Shown piece by piece: positions 23,106 to 33,019 of a DNA stretch of 60,619 bases. The position numbers and the translations under genes are program-made. The notes beneath the pieces are model-generated. The model made no database searches, had not been told where the DNA came from, and saw only the letters and a list, made by a program, of their open reading frames with translations. The stretch's first letter is position 1; every line of letters starts with the position of its first letter. This stretch comes from Zelonia costaricensis (lineage: Eukaryota; Euglenozoa; Kinetoplastea; Trypanosomatida; Trypanosomatidae), in assembly GCA_030849075.1 (NCBI GenBank), contig JASAOO010003432.1:1-60619 (forward strand). Direction: 5' to 3'.

Positions 23106-25325
23106 CTACTTGAGCTTGGCCAGGTACTCGGACGCCACCATGAAGCCGCGGTCGTTGGTTGGGTGGTTCGGCCCACACGGCAGGCGGCCCTCGAAGAAGT
23201 GCCGGTACACCTCCAGCGCCTCCGCCCCCGTCGACACGATCCACGGAATCGTGCACATCCACTCCGAGCCCTTGATGGTGCCGCTTTGCAGGTTAGCCTT
23301 GTAGCGGCCCGAAATCTTCGACTCCCAGTGCTCGGTCGTCCCGAAGAGGATGACAGGGTACGGCGGCGTGGTGGCCACCTTGCGCCGCACCTCCTCCAGC
23401 GCGTACTCGAAGTCCGTGCCGATGCCGCCGGTGAGGAAGATGGGGAAGTCGAGGTTGAAGTCCGACTGCCGCTCCACCAGCTTGTCCGCCCGGTACGTGA
23501 AGTGCGCCTCCACGTACGGGTTCTGCTTCTGCTCGTTGATCGTCGCGCCGGGCTTCGCGGCGACGCTGCCGAAGTCGACGATGAGGCCGCAGGAGAGGAT
23601 GCCCAGCGACTTGGCAACGCGATTGCCCACCTCCATCGCGCCAGGGCCGCCGCCCGTGACGAGCGCCAGCGGCCTAACCTCGTTCAGAAGCGGGTGCTGG
23701 CACGTCTTCTTGATGTGCAGGATGCCGCTGAGCAGCGTCATGAGCTCCGCCTCGAAGTCGCCGGCAACCAGGTTAGAGCCGTAAACGCCGAAGAAGGTCG
23801 CCTTGAGGTACTCGTGGCGGCGCTCGAGCGGCACGAAGGCGCCCGTGTCGCGGCCCGGGCGGCGGATGTACTGGAAGATCTCGCCCCGCTGCTCGTTGAC
23901 CTCGAAGACGGCGATGCCGAAAGTGTTGAGGTCGCCCAACATCGCTGCGTCCTCCTGGCTAAAGAAGGAGCCGTAGTGCCGCGAGGCGCGGGTGAAGAAG
24001 ATGGCGCGCAGCTTCTTGCCCACCGCGCGGGACAGGATGAGGGACTTGAGGCACGGGGAGGGGAAGTACCGGGTGAAGAGCACGCCGTCGCTCGTGATGT
24101 CGTCGATCGCGATGGCGGACAAGATCGCGTACTCGCACTGTTGGTAGGTGTACCGCTGCACCAGCTCCTGCTGCTCCTCAGGGTTCTCGACCCCGACGTA
24201 GGTCGTCTGCTTCGGGTCCGTGACGATCCAGTCGTCGTCGCACATCTCCGTAAACTGGCCACCCTTGCAGATGTACGCGCAGCACGGCAGGTCGCCCTTG
24301 GGCATGCTCTTAAAGGCACGCATCACATCACTCGTCGTGCTGCACCGGTCCGCAAGCGTCTTGCGCAGCGAGAAGGGCACCTGCTCGCGGTACGACTCGA
24401 GCGTGTAGAACTCGATCGGGATGTGCGTCAGCTCTTCAATCGATTCGCCGTAGAAGACGAAGGTGCGGTCGCGCGATGAGGCGTCGGCGAGGCCCTCCTC
24501 CGGCTCGATGGTGCGGCTGCTCATCGACTTCAGGCCGGTCGGCAGCAGGCTGTCCACGACGCGGCCAAAGACGGTGCGGAAGTGCATCGCATACCCGCGA
24601 ACCATGAGCATGCCCGACCCCGACGCCACCCGGGTGTACCCCTCGTGAAACTCTTGGTGCAACCGCACGAGGTCCTTATAGGCCGTCCCTTTGCGCAGCG
24701 CCATGCCGATCGTCGGCAGCAGTCCGTGGATCTCGCCGCTGTAGGTGAAGGTGCCGGGGAGCACCGGCAGGTAGGCCACGACGCGGCCGTCGATGATCTT
24801 GAGGTCCCACGTCGGCTCGTCGCCGGTGCCGTAGATGAGCAGCTTCTGACCGCGCTGGTTGAGGGCGTGCAGGAGGCGTGAGATGTAGTCCAGGTTGCGC
24901 ACCACGCGGTTCGACTCGAGGGCGAAGAGCTTGCCGACGTGGGCGCCGACGGCGATGTAGTCGAGCATGAGCACCGCGAGAGGAGTCAGGGCGACCAGGT
25001 CCATCTTGATCACCGCGCAGCGCTGGCTGCGGTCAATGTCGATGACGACATTCACGGCGTTGACGCCGAGCTGCGTGATGGAGGAGCGGAGCAGGAACTC
25101 GCAGCTGACGCCGTCGACAAGGCCGCGGAACTGCGGGTGCAGGGTGTTGATCACCGCCGTCGCCTTGGCGCCGTGGCGGTCGGAGCGGCGGTACTCGGTG
25201 ATGCGGGCATCGCGGGTGGCCAGATCGAACGGGTTGCTGTTGCGGCCGCGCGAGGCGGTGTAGCTGTCCCCCTGCCGGTGGTGCGTCACCGTGTCGGGGT
25301 ACCAGCGGCACGACTCCGATGGCAT
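23106..25325 (-). CDS. LOG-family (lysine decarboxylase-like) Rossmann-fold domain protein, large form
   Basis: A 739-residue protein whose C-terminal third has the two nucleotide-binding signatures of the LOG/'lysine decarboxylase-like' family. A glycine-rich turn, LVTGGGPGAMEVGNRVAKSL (residues about 556-574), is followed by LTGGIGTDFEYALEEV (631-646), which matches the family PGGxGTxxE motif except that Pro is replaced by Thr. LOG enzymes in plants and bacteria are phosphoribohydrolases that release cytokinin bases from nucleoside 5'-monophosphates; single-domain members are about 180-220 residues. The first 550 residues match nothing I recognise; they look globular, with regular strand/helix alternation and few low-complexity stretches. 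Substrate and role are unknown. The start is an ATG at the complement of 25323-25325. A candidate splice AG (complement of 25373-25374) follows a long pyrimidine tract, giving a 47-nt 5' UTR. Confidence 0.82.
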   Translation of the reverse strand: MPSESCRWYPDTVTHHRQGDSYTASRGRNSNPFDLATRDARITEYRRSDRHGAKATAVINTLHPQFRGLVDGVSCEFLLRSSITQLGVNAVNVVIDIDRSQRCAVIKMDLVALTPLAVLMLDYIAVGAHVGKLFALESNRVVRNLDYISRLLHALNQRGQKLLIYGTGDEPTWDLKIIDGRVVAYLPVLPGTFTYSGEIHGLLPTIGMALRKGTAYKDLVRLHQEFHEGYTRVASGSGMLMVRGYAMHFRTVFGRVVDSLLPTGLKSMSSRTIEPEEGLADASSRDRTFVFYGESIEELTHIPIEFYTLESYREQVPFSLRKTLADRCSTTSDVMRAFKSMPKGDLPCCAYICKGGQFTEMCDDDWIVTDPKQTTYVGVENPEEQQELVQRYTYQQCEYAILSAIAIDDITSDGVLFTRYFPSPCLKSLILSRAVGKKLRAIFFTRASRHYGSFFSQEDAAMLGDLNTFGIAVFEVNEQRGEIFQYIRRPGRDTGAFVPLERRHEYLKATFFGVYGSNLVAGDFEAELMTLLSGILHIKKTCQHPLLNEVRPLALVTGGGPGAMEVGNRVAKSLGILSCGLIVDFGSVAAKPGATINEQKQNPYVEAHFTYRADKLVERQSDFNLDFPIFLTGGIGTDFEYALEEVRRKVATTPPYPVILFGTTEHWESKISGRYKANLQSGTIKGSEWMCTIPWIVSTGAEALEVYRHFFEGRLPCGPNHPTNDRGFMVASEYLAKLK

Positions 25326-27052
25326 CTTCCAATGCCGAAGCGGTGGCGAAGGTGTGAATGTCGGTGCTGTGTCTTGACGGAGTCAGACAAGCCAATGCAC
25401 AAGGCAGTGGAGAAGAGAAGTGAGAACAAAAAAAAAAGGAAACAAAGAAGACGAGTCTAGGAGAAAAGAAAAGCACGCGGGGAAAGAAAGACGGGAGACG
25501 GGGCTCGACAGAAGGGAGGGAGGGGCGGGGGGGGCGAGTGGACGAGTGCAGCGGCACACACACACACACGGATGCACGAGAGCAGCCTCGAAGAAAGAGG
25601 AGAGAACCTCGTTAGATTCGTCTCTTATCTTTTTTTCCTTCTTCTGGGGCTGTTTCGTACTGCTCTCTCCGTGCAGCGGGGTCCTTCCTGACGAAGCGTT
25701 GCCGCAAGTCTCAGAGGGGGGTGCGCGAAGGCGCTTGTGTATGTACGTGTGTGAGTGAGTGAGTGAGTGTGTGAGTGTGTCTCTGTGCGCGGGTGAACGG
25801 CGCGTTCGCCGGTGGCGAGCCCTGTTGGGTTGAGGAGGAGGACAGGGTATTGAAGCGGGCACGGCGTCGTGTGCTCACTTCCAGTGAAAACAACAAAAAG
25901 GGTATCGAGTGAAGTGAACGGAGGAAGGAGAATACGAGGCAGGAGCGGCTGGGGGTTGTGCGCGGCGGAGAGGCGGGGGTGTAGGAGAGGGCCGACGGGG
26001 AGAACAATACAGAAGGAGGTGCAGAGGATCGGCACGACGGGGAACTCACAGAGCCACTTACGCAGTGCAGTGGGGAGAGCGGTGCAGCCAGCTGGCGGCT
26101 GCGGCAATCGAGGTGTGAGAGAGAGGAAGCGTAGCCCCGCGAGGACGGCACGCGCACAAGGGGGACGAGGAGTGGGGAGGTATGGAGAGGGAGGGAGGAA
26201 GGTGTGGTTTCCTTTTGACGTTGCGCAGGGATGGTGCAGGTGAGGGAGGGGCGGAAGGAAAGCCGAAGTCGAACACACGAGCGAGCGACCGGGGGGCGAG
26301 ATACGTGAGAAGCGGGAGAGTTGAGAAACCAAGGCCACCTTTTCGTCCGCGTTTTAGCGTATCCCACGCCACTTTTTTACGACAATGCGCATCACAGCAG
26401 TGGGGGATGCAGAGCAGAAGGTGGGCGTGCGGAAGGTGCACCCCACCACCACCACCCCCCTCCACCGTCCCTCAACACCGCGGACTCACACAGTAAACAG
26501 GGACGCAGTTCCCCTTCAACGTCCACCGATTTCGCCACTCCTACCCCGCCATCGTGCGAAACGTTAAGACAGCGCTCATGTCCGTGATGCTGCGCCTCCT
26601 GCATTCATCTTTTTCCTTAGCTTGTCTCTGCGGGTTACTGCTTCCTCTCGTTAATGGTGTGGCCGCCTGGAAAGGAAGGAGACGTCCTTCCAGCCGTCCC
26701 GCGGGTGCCTGCACCCTCCCCTCCCCCCCCCCTCCGTCCGCCTCCCACTCGCCCTTCACCACCCCGCCCTCACAACACTAGCGAAGCCCTTCGTATCTGC
26801 GTGCACAGACACCGGGGGGGGGGGGCACAAGGTAAGAAGGTGTGGAGAGGAGGGAGCGCCTGAAGCGGCGACGTTGCGGGAAAAAAAAAGAAAAAGGGGA
26901 GAGCTCCTTCGCGTGAGTCGGTGCAGGACCCGCGGCCCACCATTTATTAACCGATCATAAAGGGCAGTGCGCCTGAACCTGCGTGCGACGGTGTAGCATT
27001 CGAATGTGAGCAGCAGCACGCATCTGCGTACACACAAACACACACGCAGAAA
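25326..27052. other. 1.7 kb spacer, no gene seen
   Basis: Spacer between EBP2 and the LOG-domain gene. It is purine-rich on the plus strand with A-runs near 25429-25437 and 26881-26889, a (CA)n run at about 25556-25569, (GAGT)n near 25750-25768, and a G-run near 26813-26825. It includes the pyrimidine tract and AG assigned to the LOG-domain gene (complement of about 25373-25440). No normal coding composition was found. Confidence 0.6.
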
Positions 27053-27931
27053 TCAACGGCGCCGGCGCGCATTCTTGCCCGGGCGCTTGCTGCCGCCGCC
27101 GGGCCGCAGGTTGCGGGGGCGCGCGGTACGCTGCGTCTTGGACCGCTTCGCGTCGCGCTCGCCGCCGCCGTCGTCGTCCTCGTTCAGCATGTCCTGCAGA
27201 GACCCGTTACCGCGCCGCTTCTTGCGCCAGTCGCTGAGGCTGTCCTGCATGTCGCGCTTGTACTTGGCGCGCTGCCGCAGCACCTCGGCCTGCACCTCCT
27301 TGCCGTACTTCTTCTGCTCCTTCATGGAGCGGCGGTGCGCCTGGGCCTCGATGCGGGCCTTGGAGGCCTCCATCGCCTGCCGCACGTCGTTCATGTGCAC
27401 GTCGCTCTTGTACATCTCCGCGTAGTAGTCGTCCGGTCGCTTCCACGGCACCTTCGCCTCCTCCAGCAGCGAAATGCCGCGCGTGACGGAGAGAAGCGTC
27501 TGCTGGATGAAGGCCTCCTCCCGCTTCGGGTCGTCGTCGGCGTTGAGGTCGCCCGGCAGGGAGCGCGTCGACGTGAGTGCCATTCGCTCCACCCACTGCG
27601 CCGGCTCGCTGAACTCGACACGCGTGGCCGCGGCAGCAGGAGGAGAAGACGACGAGGACGCGCCGGCGGCGGCACCGCGCTTGGCCGCAGCCGCCGACTT
27701 GGGGGAGGCCTCGGCTGCTTCGGCTTCCTCCTCCTCCTCGAGCTCCTCGTCCGAATCCATGTCGTCCTCGCCCTCATCGATCACATCCGCCTCACCCTCT
27801 TCATCCTCATCGTCCTCTTCCTCCTCGCGACGAGCACGCTTCTCGTCATCCTCGGCCTGTGCAGCCGCAGCCGCCTGACGGCGCAGCTGCAGGTTCTTCT
27901 TCTTGCGCGCGGCGATTTCGTAGACGGCCAT
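27053..27931 (-). CDS. EBP2: rRNA-processing protein EBP2
   Basis: A 292-residue nucleolar protein needed for pre-60S ribosome assembly and 27S pre-rRNA processing in yeast. The conserved EBP2 core covers about 112-240: WVERMAL, a DDDPKREEAFIQQTLLSV segment, VPWKRPDDYYAEMYKSDVHM (161-180), and a basic helical stretch KKYGKEVQAEVLRQRAKYK (207-225). In front lies a highly acidic region (36-73), and the last 40 residues are Arg/Lys-rich, as expected for a nucleolar protein. The ATG at the complement of 27929-27931 was chosen over an upstream in-frame GTG. A short pyrimidine tract with AG at the complement of 27971-27972 would give a 39-nt 5' UTR. Length is within the usual range for the family. 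RPL5 and RCL1, also ribosome-assembly related, occur elsewhere in the window. Confidence 0.93.
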   Translation of the reverse strand: MAVYEIAARKKKNLQLRRQAAAAAQAEDDEKRARREEEEDDEDEEGEADVIDEGEDDMDSDEELEEEEEAEAAEASPKSAAAAKRGAAAGASSSSSPPAAAATRVEFSEPAQWVERMALTSTRSLPGDLNADDDPKREEAFIQQTLLSVTRGISLLEEAKVPWKRPDDYYAEMYKSDVHMNDVRQAMEASKARIEAQAHRRSMKEQKKYGKEVQAEVLRQRAKYKRDMQDSLSDWRKKRRGNGSLQDMLNEDDDGGGERDAKRSKTQRTARPRNLRPGGGSKRPGKNARRRR

Positions 27932-29153
27932 GGCGCGCACCGGTTGGGGGACGGATGGGGGTGAGGGAGACTAAGAAGTGAGGGGCGGCAGTAGACTGGG
28001 AATAGCAGGGACGAGGTGGTGGTACACTGGGCACCGGCACGCCTACAACGTGCAGAGATTTATAAAAAAAAACTGAAAGAATGCCAATGAAGTTGGTGCA
28101 GAGACGAACACACCTGCAGGTGGCAGTGGAAGTGTGCAGCCTCCGTGTTCTGGGAGGAGTTGTGCGTGGACGGGGAGAGGGAGTGTGGCAGTCGCCCAGG
28201 AGTGGAGTGAGAGCGGAGCACAAAAGAAGACAGCTGTGAAGAGGAGAGCCGGCGCTGGCGCACCGACGCGCAGACGCAGATACACACACATACATAGCCA
28301 CAGGTGTGAGCATGCACGTACCGAAGCGGGGCCAACAACACGAGGGTCGGCAACGTGGCGTGCAGACGTGACCTGCGGCCGCAGTTCTGCCCCCCGCTGG
28401 TGCGCCGTTTCGCATCACATCTGCAGCGGGAGTCCGCCGCGCGAAGAGGGGAGGCGGGTACGCGCAAAGGTTGCCGCCACCGCCTCGGCGCGCAATACCA
28501 CGGAGGCAGGTGGCCGTCGCGAGTGCACGTGCATTGCAGCTACTCACAGAACACTGCGGTCATGCCATTCCTGTCTTTTCTTTCTCCACGTATCACGTTG
28601 TTGTGCGTAGGGAAGGGAGGGGGGCGGAAGAGGCCGGGTGTGGGTATCGTACATAGCACGCACCGCGCCACAGGGCAACGGGCAGCGTGCGGGAAAGGAA
28701 AGCGGTGCGCACCAAACGAGCAACACAACGCAAACAGCCAAAACACACAAGAGCACACAAAAAAAAAAAAACGCAGCGAGAGCGGAGAGTCGGCGAGTCA
28801 TCAGACAGGACGAAGAACGAGGAGGGAGGGGACCGAGGTCCATAGGCAGAGCGACGCACCGGCCGCCGCCCCACCCGCCCACGTCGAGTACATTGGGAGA
28901 AAAAGGCGTCTGTCCTCTCCCCGGGGGGGAGGGGGGGGAGGTGGTGAGGCGTGCGCCGTGTGCAGCAGCCCCCGGCGCTGGTTCAACACACGCAATTGGC
29001 CATCGGCGAAGGTCAGGAAGGGCACCAGCCGGAGGACGCCGCGCGAACACAAAAAACGCGCCAGCTCCCCCTCCCTCCCCTAGTCGCACACGGAAAGGAA
29101 GGGGAGCGGAGTGTGTGTGTGCGAGCGCTTGCAGTCGCGTAGCGGCCAGTCTG
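27932..29153. other. 1.2 kb spacer, no gene seen
   Basis: Spacer between trypanin and EBP2. It contains A-runs at 28067-28074 and 28759-28771 and a G-rich stretch at 28920-28940. The 5' UTR of EBP2 occupies its left end. No coding frame with a normal composition was found. Confidence 0.6.
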
Positions 29154-30602
29154 CTACGACGCGCCGACGGAGGCCCCGGCGCCGGTCATGGCGGCCGCCC
29201 CCGCCGTGCCGACCCAGCCCGACACCCCGTTGTCCTCCATGTATGCCTCGTACGTGGTCACGACGCGCTCGCTCTGCGTGGTGAGGCGGAGCAGCAGTTT
29301 CTTGAGGTCCTCCATCGTCTTGTCCTTCTCGGACAGCAGGTCGTGCACCTTCTGCTGGAGCTCCTTCATGTCGTCGGGGTTCACGTTGGCGCGCTTCAGC
29401 AGCTCCGTCAGCTTTGCGTCGCGGCCGTCCAGCTGCGTCTGCACCAGCTCCAGCTTCTTCTGAATCAAGACACGCCGGAACGCCGACTTGCGCTGGATGT
29501 CCTGCAGCATGGCGTTGTACTTCTTCAGAATGATGTCTCGGTCCTCGACGAGCTTCGTGTAGCGCTGGCCGAGCACCTCGTGCTCCCACGAAACGGTCTG
29601 GATCTCCTGGTCCACCTCCTTGACGTACCGCTTAGCCTCCGCGAGGGCTTCGCGGTCGGCCGCGTAGCTTTCCAGCTCCATCTCGAGCGCTTTCTTCTGA
29701 CTCTGCAGCTTGGCGAGCGGCTCGGTCAACTTCTTGTTGCGCTGCGCCACCTCGAACATGGCGCGCTCGTTGTGCGCCTCCGTGCGCTTCCGCGCGTACA
29801 CCTCATCCTTGAGCGTGCGGATCGTCTCCAGGTTGTTCGAGGTAATCTCGCTAAAGTAGTCCTTGATCTCGCGGAACGTGCGCTCGTGCGTCTCCTTCAG
29901 CTCGGCGATGTGCTCCTCCTTGCGCTCCTCGATGCGGCCGAGCTCCTCCTTGCGGGCCTCGTCCATCTCCTCCCGCGCACTCTTGAGCAGCTGCTCGTAC
30001 TTGAGGTGCATCTCCTTGATTTCGCGCTCGAACTGCGCCTGCTGCTCCGCAATGTCCTTGTCCTGCTGCGTCAGCAGCGCGCGCTTCTGCTCGAGGTGGC
30101 GCACCTCCAGCTCGCGGTCCGCCAGCTTGGTGTCGCGCAGGTTACGGGAGACGTTTGCTTCCTTGGCGCCGTACTCCTCCTCTCGGCTCGTGAGCGCGCG
30201 CTGCGCCTCCTCCTTCATGGTGGACAGCTGCACCTGGTTCTCGTACAGCAGGTGGCGGATCTTCTGCTTGAAGATCTGCTTCTCTACCTCGTGCCGCTCA
30301 GCCTGCTCCGCCTTCTCTTGCACCTTCTCGCGAACCGACTCCCGCAGCCCCTCCAGCTCCTTCTTGGAGATGTTCCAGAAGGCGATGATGCGGTCACGCT
30401 CGAGCTGGAAGTAGTTGCGCATCGCATTCGTCTTCTGTAGAGCATCCGTGGCGAGCCAGATCTCCTTGCCATCCACGGGCGGAGGGGCGGCCACCTCGGG
30501 CGAGGCACCGGCAGCACTGCCCGCCGCCGTCGACTTCCGCTTCGCTGCGCCGGCGTCGGAGGCTTTTGCCTTCGTCGCGGACCTGTCCCGCTTCGGCGGC
30601 AT
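29154..30602 (-). CDS. Trypanin / dynein regulatory complex subunit 4 (GAS8 family)
   Basis: A 482-residue, almost entirely coiled-coil protein matching the GAS8/DRC4/trypanin family. After a basic Ala/Lys-rich N-terminus (1-45) comes the conserved start of the coil (MRNYFQLERDRIIAFWNISK, about 61-80). Long heptad stretches follow, with family landmarks such as KIRHLLYENQ, HLKYEQLLK, FREIKDYFSEITSNNLETI and SWEHEVLGQRYTKL. Trypanin is part of the nexin-dynein regulatory complex linking doublet microtubules in the flagellar axoneme. Loss in Trypanosoma brucei disrupts coordinated, directional motility. The size fits the family (about 450-480 residues). The start ATG is the complement of 30600-30602, just after a strong splice acceptor. 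Intact, with no oddities. Confidence 0.95.
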   Translation of the reverse strand: MPPKRDRSATKAKASDAGAAKRKSTAAGSAAGASPEVAAPPPVDGKEIWLATDALQKTNAMRNYFQLERDRIIAFWNISKKELEGLRESVREKVQEKAEQAERHEVEKQIFKQKIRHLLYENQVQLSTMKEEAQRALTSREEEYGAKEANVSRNLRDTKLADRELEVRHLEQKRALLTQQDKDIAEQQAQFEREIKEMHLKYEQLLKSAREEMDEARKEELGRIEERKEEHIAELKETHERTFREIKDYFSEITSNNLETIRTLKDEVYARKRTEAHNERAMFEVAQRNKKLTEPLAKLQSQKKALEMELESYAADREALAEAKRYVKEVDQEIQTVSWEHEVLGQRYTKLVEDRDIILKKYNAMLQDIQRKSAFRRVLIQKKLELVQTQLDGRDAKLTELLKRANVNPDDMKELQQKVHDLLSEKDKTMEDLKKLLLRLTTQSERVVTTYEAYMEDNGVSGWVGTAGAAAMTGAGASVGAS

Positions 30603-31326
30603 GGCAAGCTGCGGATGGGAGGGGGAGGGGAGGTGCCGACAGAGTTCTGCTGCGGAGGGTCTCTCTGGAAGATGTGTAGGTGCGTGTGTGTGTGTGTGCT
30701 ATTTTCCGAGCCCAAAGCAGAGGAAGCAGCGCAACGGCGGAAGCTCCTGGTGCGCGACAGACAGGAACGATGTATTGGCTCGACCGTCAGAAGAAAGGAA
30801 AGAGGCAATGGGCCTGTACACGCACTCCTTTTGAAGCCCAGCCACACAAAAGCACAAGTCCGCTCCACTTGTCTGTCCGCGTTTCCTTTCCTGGTTCCTG
30901 CTGTGATTCGAAGAAGAAGAAAGGGTCGGAATTGAAAAGGGGGAGGCCAGAAGAGAGACAGATCGAGTGAAAAGGATAGAGAGGAGGGCATGAAGGCGTG
31001 TTCTCTCATTCTTTCGTTCAGAAATAAGCGACTTCGCTGCTTTTTTTTTTTGGGGGGGGGGGGCTGACGTATGAAGACTGCAACGCGGATAGACGGTCGC
31101 GAACATCGAAAGCGGGGGGAGTGGAGGAGGCTCGATGTGCGCGGCGCTTGTCCACTTGTGCCCCTGCTCGCAGGTGCGCCCTTCGGTGAGGTGTCGAGTG
31201 AGGATATTCTTTTTTTTCCTGTTGCTGATGTTCACTTAGTCGGTTCTTTTTTTGTTTTTTTTTGTTACGCGCGGGGGGGGGGGTGCTCCACGGCCGGAAA
31301 GACAGGCAGGCGGAGACACACACACA
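30603..31326. other. 0.7 kb spacer
   Basis: Spacer between DTWD1 and trypanin. It contains a GT run at about 30682-30698, a T-run followed by a G-run (31041-31062), T-rich tracts near 31210-31218 and 31247-31264, a G-run at 31271-31280, and a short CA run at the DTWD1 stop. No gene seen. Confidence 0.65.
30609..30640 (-). promoter_or_regulatory. Candidate spliced-leader acceptor for trypanin
   Basis: On the minus strand the C/T-rich tract CACCTCCCCTCCCCCTCCCA is followed by TCCGCAG, with the AG at the complement of 30609-30610, leaving only a 6-nt 5' UTR. It is the strongest tract near this start, but the very short leader means a second acceptor upstream may also be used. Confidence 0.5.
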
Positions 31327-32337
31327 TTACGCGGCGCCGTTCTTGCGAACGGGGTACACCCTACCGCTGCTCTCCTCCTGCGGAACGCTGTCCGTTGACG
31401 GTGGTGACGCCTGCGGTGCCGGTGCGACGAGGTCGTCCCAGGAGGTGTTCTGGATGATGTACCCGCTAAAGTGCCGATCCGTGTACTTGTTCAGCTCCCC
31501 CTGGGTGTACCGCTGCTGCACGCCGATGTACTGGTTAATGTAGTAGAAGAGCAGGTCGTCCACCTCGCCGTGGTAGAACTGGCTCGCCTCCGCGTCAGCC
31601 GCCGCGTCAGACGAGGAGGGCGGGGCCCGGGGCTCTGTCTTTTCCTCCACGGCTTGCGCGGGTGGAGGGGGCGGCGCCGTGAGAGCGCTGCTGGGCCCGG
31701 CAGCTTGCGCGCGGACCTTGTTCACCTGGGTGATGTACTCGCGCAAAAAGTAGTAGATCGCCTCGACGGTTGCCAGGTAGGTGGGGTCGTTGTTCTGGAA
31801 GCGCCAAAAGAGCGAGGTCTGCGACTTGATGCGAACGTGCTTGAACTTGTTCACCCGCGCGTCGCGGGCGATGCTCTTGCTCTGCTGCCACGTGCTGTCA
31901 ATGAAGACGACGTTCTTGTACTGCTCCAGGTGCTCCACCTCCGGCAGCTCCACACTCTGCTCGCTGGGGTAAAGAACGAGCGTGCTTTCCGGCTCCAGCT
32001 GCTCCGGCACGGACGGGTACTGGACGATGTGCAGGTCGGGCGAAATGGTGGAGGCGGCAAGGCTGGTACTCTTGCCACGCAGCTCCTTCGGGTGCAGCAC
32101 CACATACACGTTCAGCGGGAGCGCAAGCGGCGGCGGGTGCGACTCGGGGTGCACGACGGTGAGGCAGTCGTAGCAGTAGTAGAGGTGACGCTTGTGGCAC
32201 TTGGGGCACTCGCGGCGCTCCTGCTCTGCACGCAGCCGGTACAGCGGGGTGGAGAAGTGCAGGCTTTTGATAAAGGCGTGCACCTTGCTGGCGCGCTCGT
32301 CGTTCGACTCAGAGTACCCGCTGCGTGGCCGCTTCAT
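31327..32337 (-). CDS. DTWD1: DTW-domain protein, tRNA-uridine aminocarboxypropyltransferase (DTWD1-like)
   Basis: A 336-residue DTW-domain protein most like DTWD1, which places the acp group on a tRNA uridine (acp3U) using S-adenosylmethionine. A CxxC...CxxC zinc-binding pattern is present (C44, C47, C55, C58 in ECPKCHKRHLYYCYDC). The family signature FIDSTWQQSKSI (145-156) holds the D-x-T-W core at 147-150. It is followed by KSQTSLFWRFQNND and YLATVEAIYYFL, the conserved SAM-domain helices. Residues about 205-250 are a Pro/Ala-rich insert of low complexity. The frame runs about 110 codons further upstream through simple sequence; the ATG at the complement of 32335-32337 begins the conserved part and was chosen. 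Likely acts in cytosol or nucleus. Confidence in the family is high, in the exact tRNA target lower. Confidence 0.9.
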   Translation of the reverse strand: MKRPRSGYSESNDERASKVHAFIKSLHFSTPLYRLRAEQERRECPKCHKRHLYYCYDCLTVVHPESHPPPLALPLNVYVVLHPKELRGKSTSLAASTISPDLHIVQYPSVPEQLEPESTLVLYPSEQSVELPEVEHLEQYKNVVFIDSTWQQSKSIARDARVNKFKHVRIKSQTSLFWRFQNNDPTYLATVEAIYYFLREYITQVNKVRAQAAGPSSALTAPPPPPAQAVEEKTEPRAPPSSSDAAADAEASQFYHGEVDDLLFYYINQYIGVQQRYTQGELNKYTDRHFSGYIIQNTSWDDLVAPAPQASPPSTDSVPQEESSGRVYPVRKNGAA

Positions 32338-33019
32338 GGCTGGTGAGAGGGAATGGCGTGCCCCCAATGCGACGTGTACGATCGAAGAGAAGATACGAAC
32401 TCTTCTTTTTTGCCCCCAAACGGCGGTGGTGCGACTGCTCTCGTGTTGCAACAACTGTTGTTGTTTTTTTTGCTGTTGTCTTTGCTCCGAATCGACGTCA
32501 CTTCGAGCTTCAGGGCGGCGTGCGGTGTCGCGTCCGTCTCGCTGCCGGAAAAAAAAAAGCGCAGAAGAGAGGAAGAAGAAAGTGGCTGCCAGCCTGCGAG
32601 CTGCATTGTCCAGTCGCTGGTGCGACTCGGACGAAGGTCGTAGGGGGAGGAGGTTGATAGACACCACCTTGTGTCGCGCGACCTGCCTCGCCCTCGGAGT
32701 GGTGCACTATCCACGATTTTGAAGGGGTTTTTCTTTCGGGTTTGTATGTCAGGAGCAAGGAGAGCGTGACCTCGGGCCAGGAAAGAATGGGGAGGAGGAC
32801 AACGGCCGACTCTTTTCCCGGTGAACGCGCATTTGTGTCTTGCCTGCCGCGACGCGGGCCGCAGGTGAGGAAGAAAAACAAGTAAGAGTGCGGTTCGGTT
32901 ACATTCGGTGCACGTGCGTCATTTCTATGAAGCGGGGCGCGCACACCAGGCCTGTATTCTATGTCAGGGAAGGGAAAACGAAGCCGCAGCGCGAAAAAGG
33001 AGGTGACACACGCAGCACG
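32338..33019. other. 0.7 kb spacer
   Basis: Spacer between POLE2 and DTWD1. It has TTGTTG/TTTTTT-rich sequence at 32443-32480, an A-run at 32550-32559, and a pyrimidine tract (minus strand) just before the DTWD1 ATG. No gene seen. Confidence 0.65.

Noticed and set aside
27335..30440. Long plus-strand frames opposite EBP2 and trypanin (up to 600 codons)
   Set aside because: They are antisense shadows of GC-rich third positions in real minus-strand genes; their Leu/Arg/His-rich products have no family features.
32338..32667. 110-residue N-terminal extension of DTWD1
   Set aside because: Low-complexity Gln/Lys/Phe-rich sequence without conservation; the first good ATG is at the complement of 32335-32337.
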